Below are positions 61,961 to 64,000 of a stretch of 64,000 nt of DNA, one piece after another. Position numbers and translations under genes: made by a program. Under the pieces are notes generated by a model, which was given only the letters and a program-made list of their open reading frames with translations, did no database searches and had not been told where the DNA came from. Every line of letters starts with the position of its first letter. Position 1 is the stretch's first letter. The DNA is from Leishmania donovani (Eukaryota; Euglenozoa; Kinetoplastea; Trypanosomatida; Trypanosomatidae), in contig NC_018239.1 in assembly GCF_000227135.1 (NCBI RefSeq), forward strand, positions 322,486-386,485, in the 5' to 3' direction.

Positions 61961-62519
61961 GTGGAGCTCGATGGCATCGCTGACCCTTCTCGATCTGCAG
62001 GGCGCTAAGGTCTCCGGCAGTCTGCCGTCCGAGTGGAGGGAGATGAAGAGTGCCGAGGTCCTGCAGCTGCAGGACTGCGACCTGTCCGGCAGTCTGCCCT
62101 CGTCGTGGTCTGCGATGCCGAAGCTGCGGGAAGTCTTACTGAGCGGCAACCACTTCTGCGGGTGTGTGCCTCAGTCGTGGACGTCGACACAACGTATTGC
62201 TGTGACCATCGAGGACGAGCACAAGGGCAGGAACTGCAAGCTTGAGAATAAGTGCCGCCAGGCGGCGCCCACCACCACTGCCACCCCAACAGCCACGCCT
62301 ACTCTTGCCCCCGAGACGGAGTGCGAGGTGGATGGGTGTGAGGTGTGCGAGGGGGACTCCGCTGCGAGGTGCGCCAGGTGCCGTGAGGGCTACTTCCTGA
62401 CGAGCGAGAAGACGTGCCGGGCCAACGGCGATGGCGGCGTTGCGGCCGTGTCGAGCGGAGCGGCTGCTGCCGCTGCTGTGTGCATGGCTGTGCTGCTGAG
62501 CGTGGGGCTGGCGGCGTGA
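61961..62519 (+). CDS. PSA: Surface antigen protein 2 (PSA-2/gp46), 3' part only
   Basis: C-terminal 185 residues of a promastigote surface antigen; the 5' part is cut by a gap. PSA proteins are GPI-anchored leucine-rich-repeat proteins on the Leishmania surface, linked to complement resistance and macrophage contact. Visible here are two to three 24-residue PSA-type repeats (LQGAKVSGSLPSEW, then LQDCDLSGSLPSSW, then LSGNHFCGCVPQSW), a Thr/Pro-rich spacer (APTTTATPTATPTLAPE) and a Cys-rich domain (CEVDGCEVCEGDSAARCARC, then REGYFLTSEKTC). A C-terminal hydrophobic GPI-addition signal (GAAAAAAVCMAVLLSVGLAA) ends the protein. The reading frame after the gap begins with WSSMASLTLL. Identification is confident. 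Other PSA copies are expected beyond the window, and repeats between copies probably broke the assembly. Confidence 0.93.
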
Positions 62520-64000
62520 GGATGCCGCTGCTGTCACGCGCAGGCGGCGGCACCCGCTGCGTGGCACACGGCTGCGTGCGTGCCTGTGGGCTGATGGGGG
62601 CGGAGCGCGGGTGTGTGTGGAGCGGGGCAGCCGCTGGAGAGAGGGGGAGGGCGATAGCCGAGGTGCAAGGGCCGCGGTGTTTGTGCGGCCATGTGCGGCG
62701 TGCGGCACACGGGCGCTGCGTGCATCGGCTTGGGACCGACAGCCCGCACCCCCTTCCGTCGCCTCCACTTCTCCCTCGCTCCCTCGTTGCACGTGAGAGG
62801 CGCGCACCCATGGCTGCTGCGGCGCACACGCAAGGCAGCGTGTATTGTGTCTCGGTGCGACCTCTTCATCGTGGCCCCGCTCTGCGACACCTTGTTGCCC
62901 GGGCACTCCGGCGGCGTGCGCTCTGTCCCCCTCTCCTGTCACGTGTCGTGATGCGCTGCTGCGCTGAGGATGCGTGCCACGGCCTGCCAGCACGGCTGCT
63001 GCACGAGCCGCAGCAATGGCGTACAGCAGGGTGTGGGCGTCGGGCGCAGTGCTGGTCTGGTGAGGCGGACCCCTCTTATCTGTGGTGCCCCTGCTGCCTC
63101 CCCTCCCCCTCGGCACGACGCCCTCGCTGCCCTCTCACCCCCGGCTGCTACAGGAGAGACCGACGCCCACGCGCGGACGCAGACACACACACCATCGTGC
63201 ACCGTTCGCGCTTTCCCCCGCTGTCGCGCCGGCACGGATGCACGAGGATGCGGGGGCGTGCGCACGTATGTGCGTGTGTGCGTGCCGGCTGTTGTCTGTC
63301 GCTCTCTCTCTGCGACCAGCACTCGGCACCCGCGCCGATGGAATGTGTGCGCGGCGGTGGAGGCTCGCCTTGGGCCGCGGGTGCGGACGTCCGCCACTGG
63401 CTGTCTGCGGTGCGGGCTGCTGTGCTGCAGCGCCTCGAGGCCCCCCTCTCCCGCCAGGGCGAGCGAGCGAGCCTCTGCTGCCGTGTGGGCGACGCACGCA
63501 TGCACCGTCCGGGCCTCTTCAACGGGCTTCGATAGCGGTGCTGTGTTTTGGCCGTGTGGGCGGGTGCTGCGGTGGCGCCTGGTGTGGCTGTGCTGGCACG
63601 CCTTGCCGCGCCCCTTGCGCCAAAAAAATAGGCGGCTTCGTCGCTGACGCTGCCGCTCGCACGCGTGCTCGGGTCGTCTGTGCAGCAGCGGTGGTGTGCC
63701 GGAGTCGGCGGCACGCCGTCGAACCCTGATTGGCGCCTCCGCGAGGTGCGACGGGGAAGCTGGGGGGATGGGGAGGGCGTGGGCGCCCTCGTGCGCGGCA
63801 TGCGGGGATGCGCGTGCGGCGGCGCTCTACTGCGCTGAGTAGTGAGGCTCGGTGCACGCGGCGCGATGGCACGCAGCCTCGCTACCGGGCCACCCCGCTG
63901 TGCGTAGGCAGCGGGTGAGCAGGCCCGTGCTCTCCCCTGCACCTTGCCCCTCCCCCCACCCTCCTCTCTCGCATGCCGGCGAGGGAGGGGTGGCACGTGC
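62520..64000. other. 3' flank of the PSA gene
   Basis: No gene supported. The sequence is GC-rich, with CT-rich tracts (62755-62790, 63300-63315) and frames open in several phases on both strands. It holds the PSA 3'UTR and intergenic DNA up to the window end. Confidence 0.6.

Noticed and set aside
1..64000. CRISPR arrays, tRNA, rRNA, bacterial operons or insertion sequences
   Set aside because: No such pattern was seen; periodic repeats are eukaryotic microsatellites, and the gene content is trypanosomatid nuclear.
1..64000. Strand-switch region or second transcription unit
   Set aside because: All supported genes are on the + strand, so no divergent or convergent boundary lies in the window.

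Overview
The window is nuclear chromosomal DNA of a trypanosomatid, almost certainly a Leishmania species. The evidence is GC-rich intronless genes all on the + strand, long intergenic spacers full of CA/TG, TA and CT simple repeats, polypyrimidine-AG trans-splicing signals in front of genes, and diagnostic genes (kinetoplast-type DNA primase, trypanosomatid COX4, kinetoplastid PPEF phosphatase, a PSA-2/gp46 surface antigen). From memory, alanine aminotransferase, COX4 and the PSA cluster lie on Leishmania chromosome 12, and several of these genes are neighbours on Trypanosoma brucei chromosome 1. I could not check this, and the species is not decided. Five N-runs show a draft assembly.

Layout, left to right: a 1915-residue FUSC/aromatic-acid-exporter-like membrane protein (209-5956); a type II membrane, alkaline-phosphatase-fold protein with a degenerate active site (7778-9334); APC8/CDC23 (10528-13761); a large coiled-coil protein (14834-19228); alanine aminotransferase (20482-21975); a mitochondrial AEP primase of PRI2 type (23886-26135); a LisH protein (29023-30876); the acylated zinc-finger phosphatase PPEF (32812-35697); cytochrome c oxidase subunit IV (40424-41455); BBS5 (43843-45141); a small single-pass protein (46316-46810); an LRR/coiled-coil protein (47794-50346); and two tandem 108-residue DUF962/Mpo1-like proteins (51684-52010 and 54472-54798). 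From about 55.4 kb the sequence changes to a GC-rich, gap-riddled region. It holds one unrecognised 439-residue gene (58765-60084) and the 3' end of a PSA surface-antigen gene (61961-62519).

No strand switch, tRNA or rRNA was seen, so the window reads as one polycistronic transcription unit. The genes are not functionally clustered like a bacterial operon: they cover mitochondrial metabolism (ALAT, PRI2, COX4), the cell cycle (APC8), the flagellum/BBSome (BBS5, perhaps the LRR and LisH proteins), endomembrane signalling (PPEF) and the parasite surface (PSA). Control would be post-transcriptional, through spliced-leader addition, UTRs and possibly a SIDER-like element near 37.5-38.8 kb.

Several long open frames begin at TTG or GTG. 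I moved those starts to the first in-frame ATG. The most interesting items are the tandem DUF962 pair with a shared His-to-Asp change in its signature, the possible pseudo-phosphatase, the orphan gene inside the PSA region, the non-simple-sequence island at 37.5-38.8 kb, and the gap-edge repeats.
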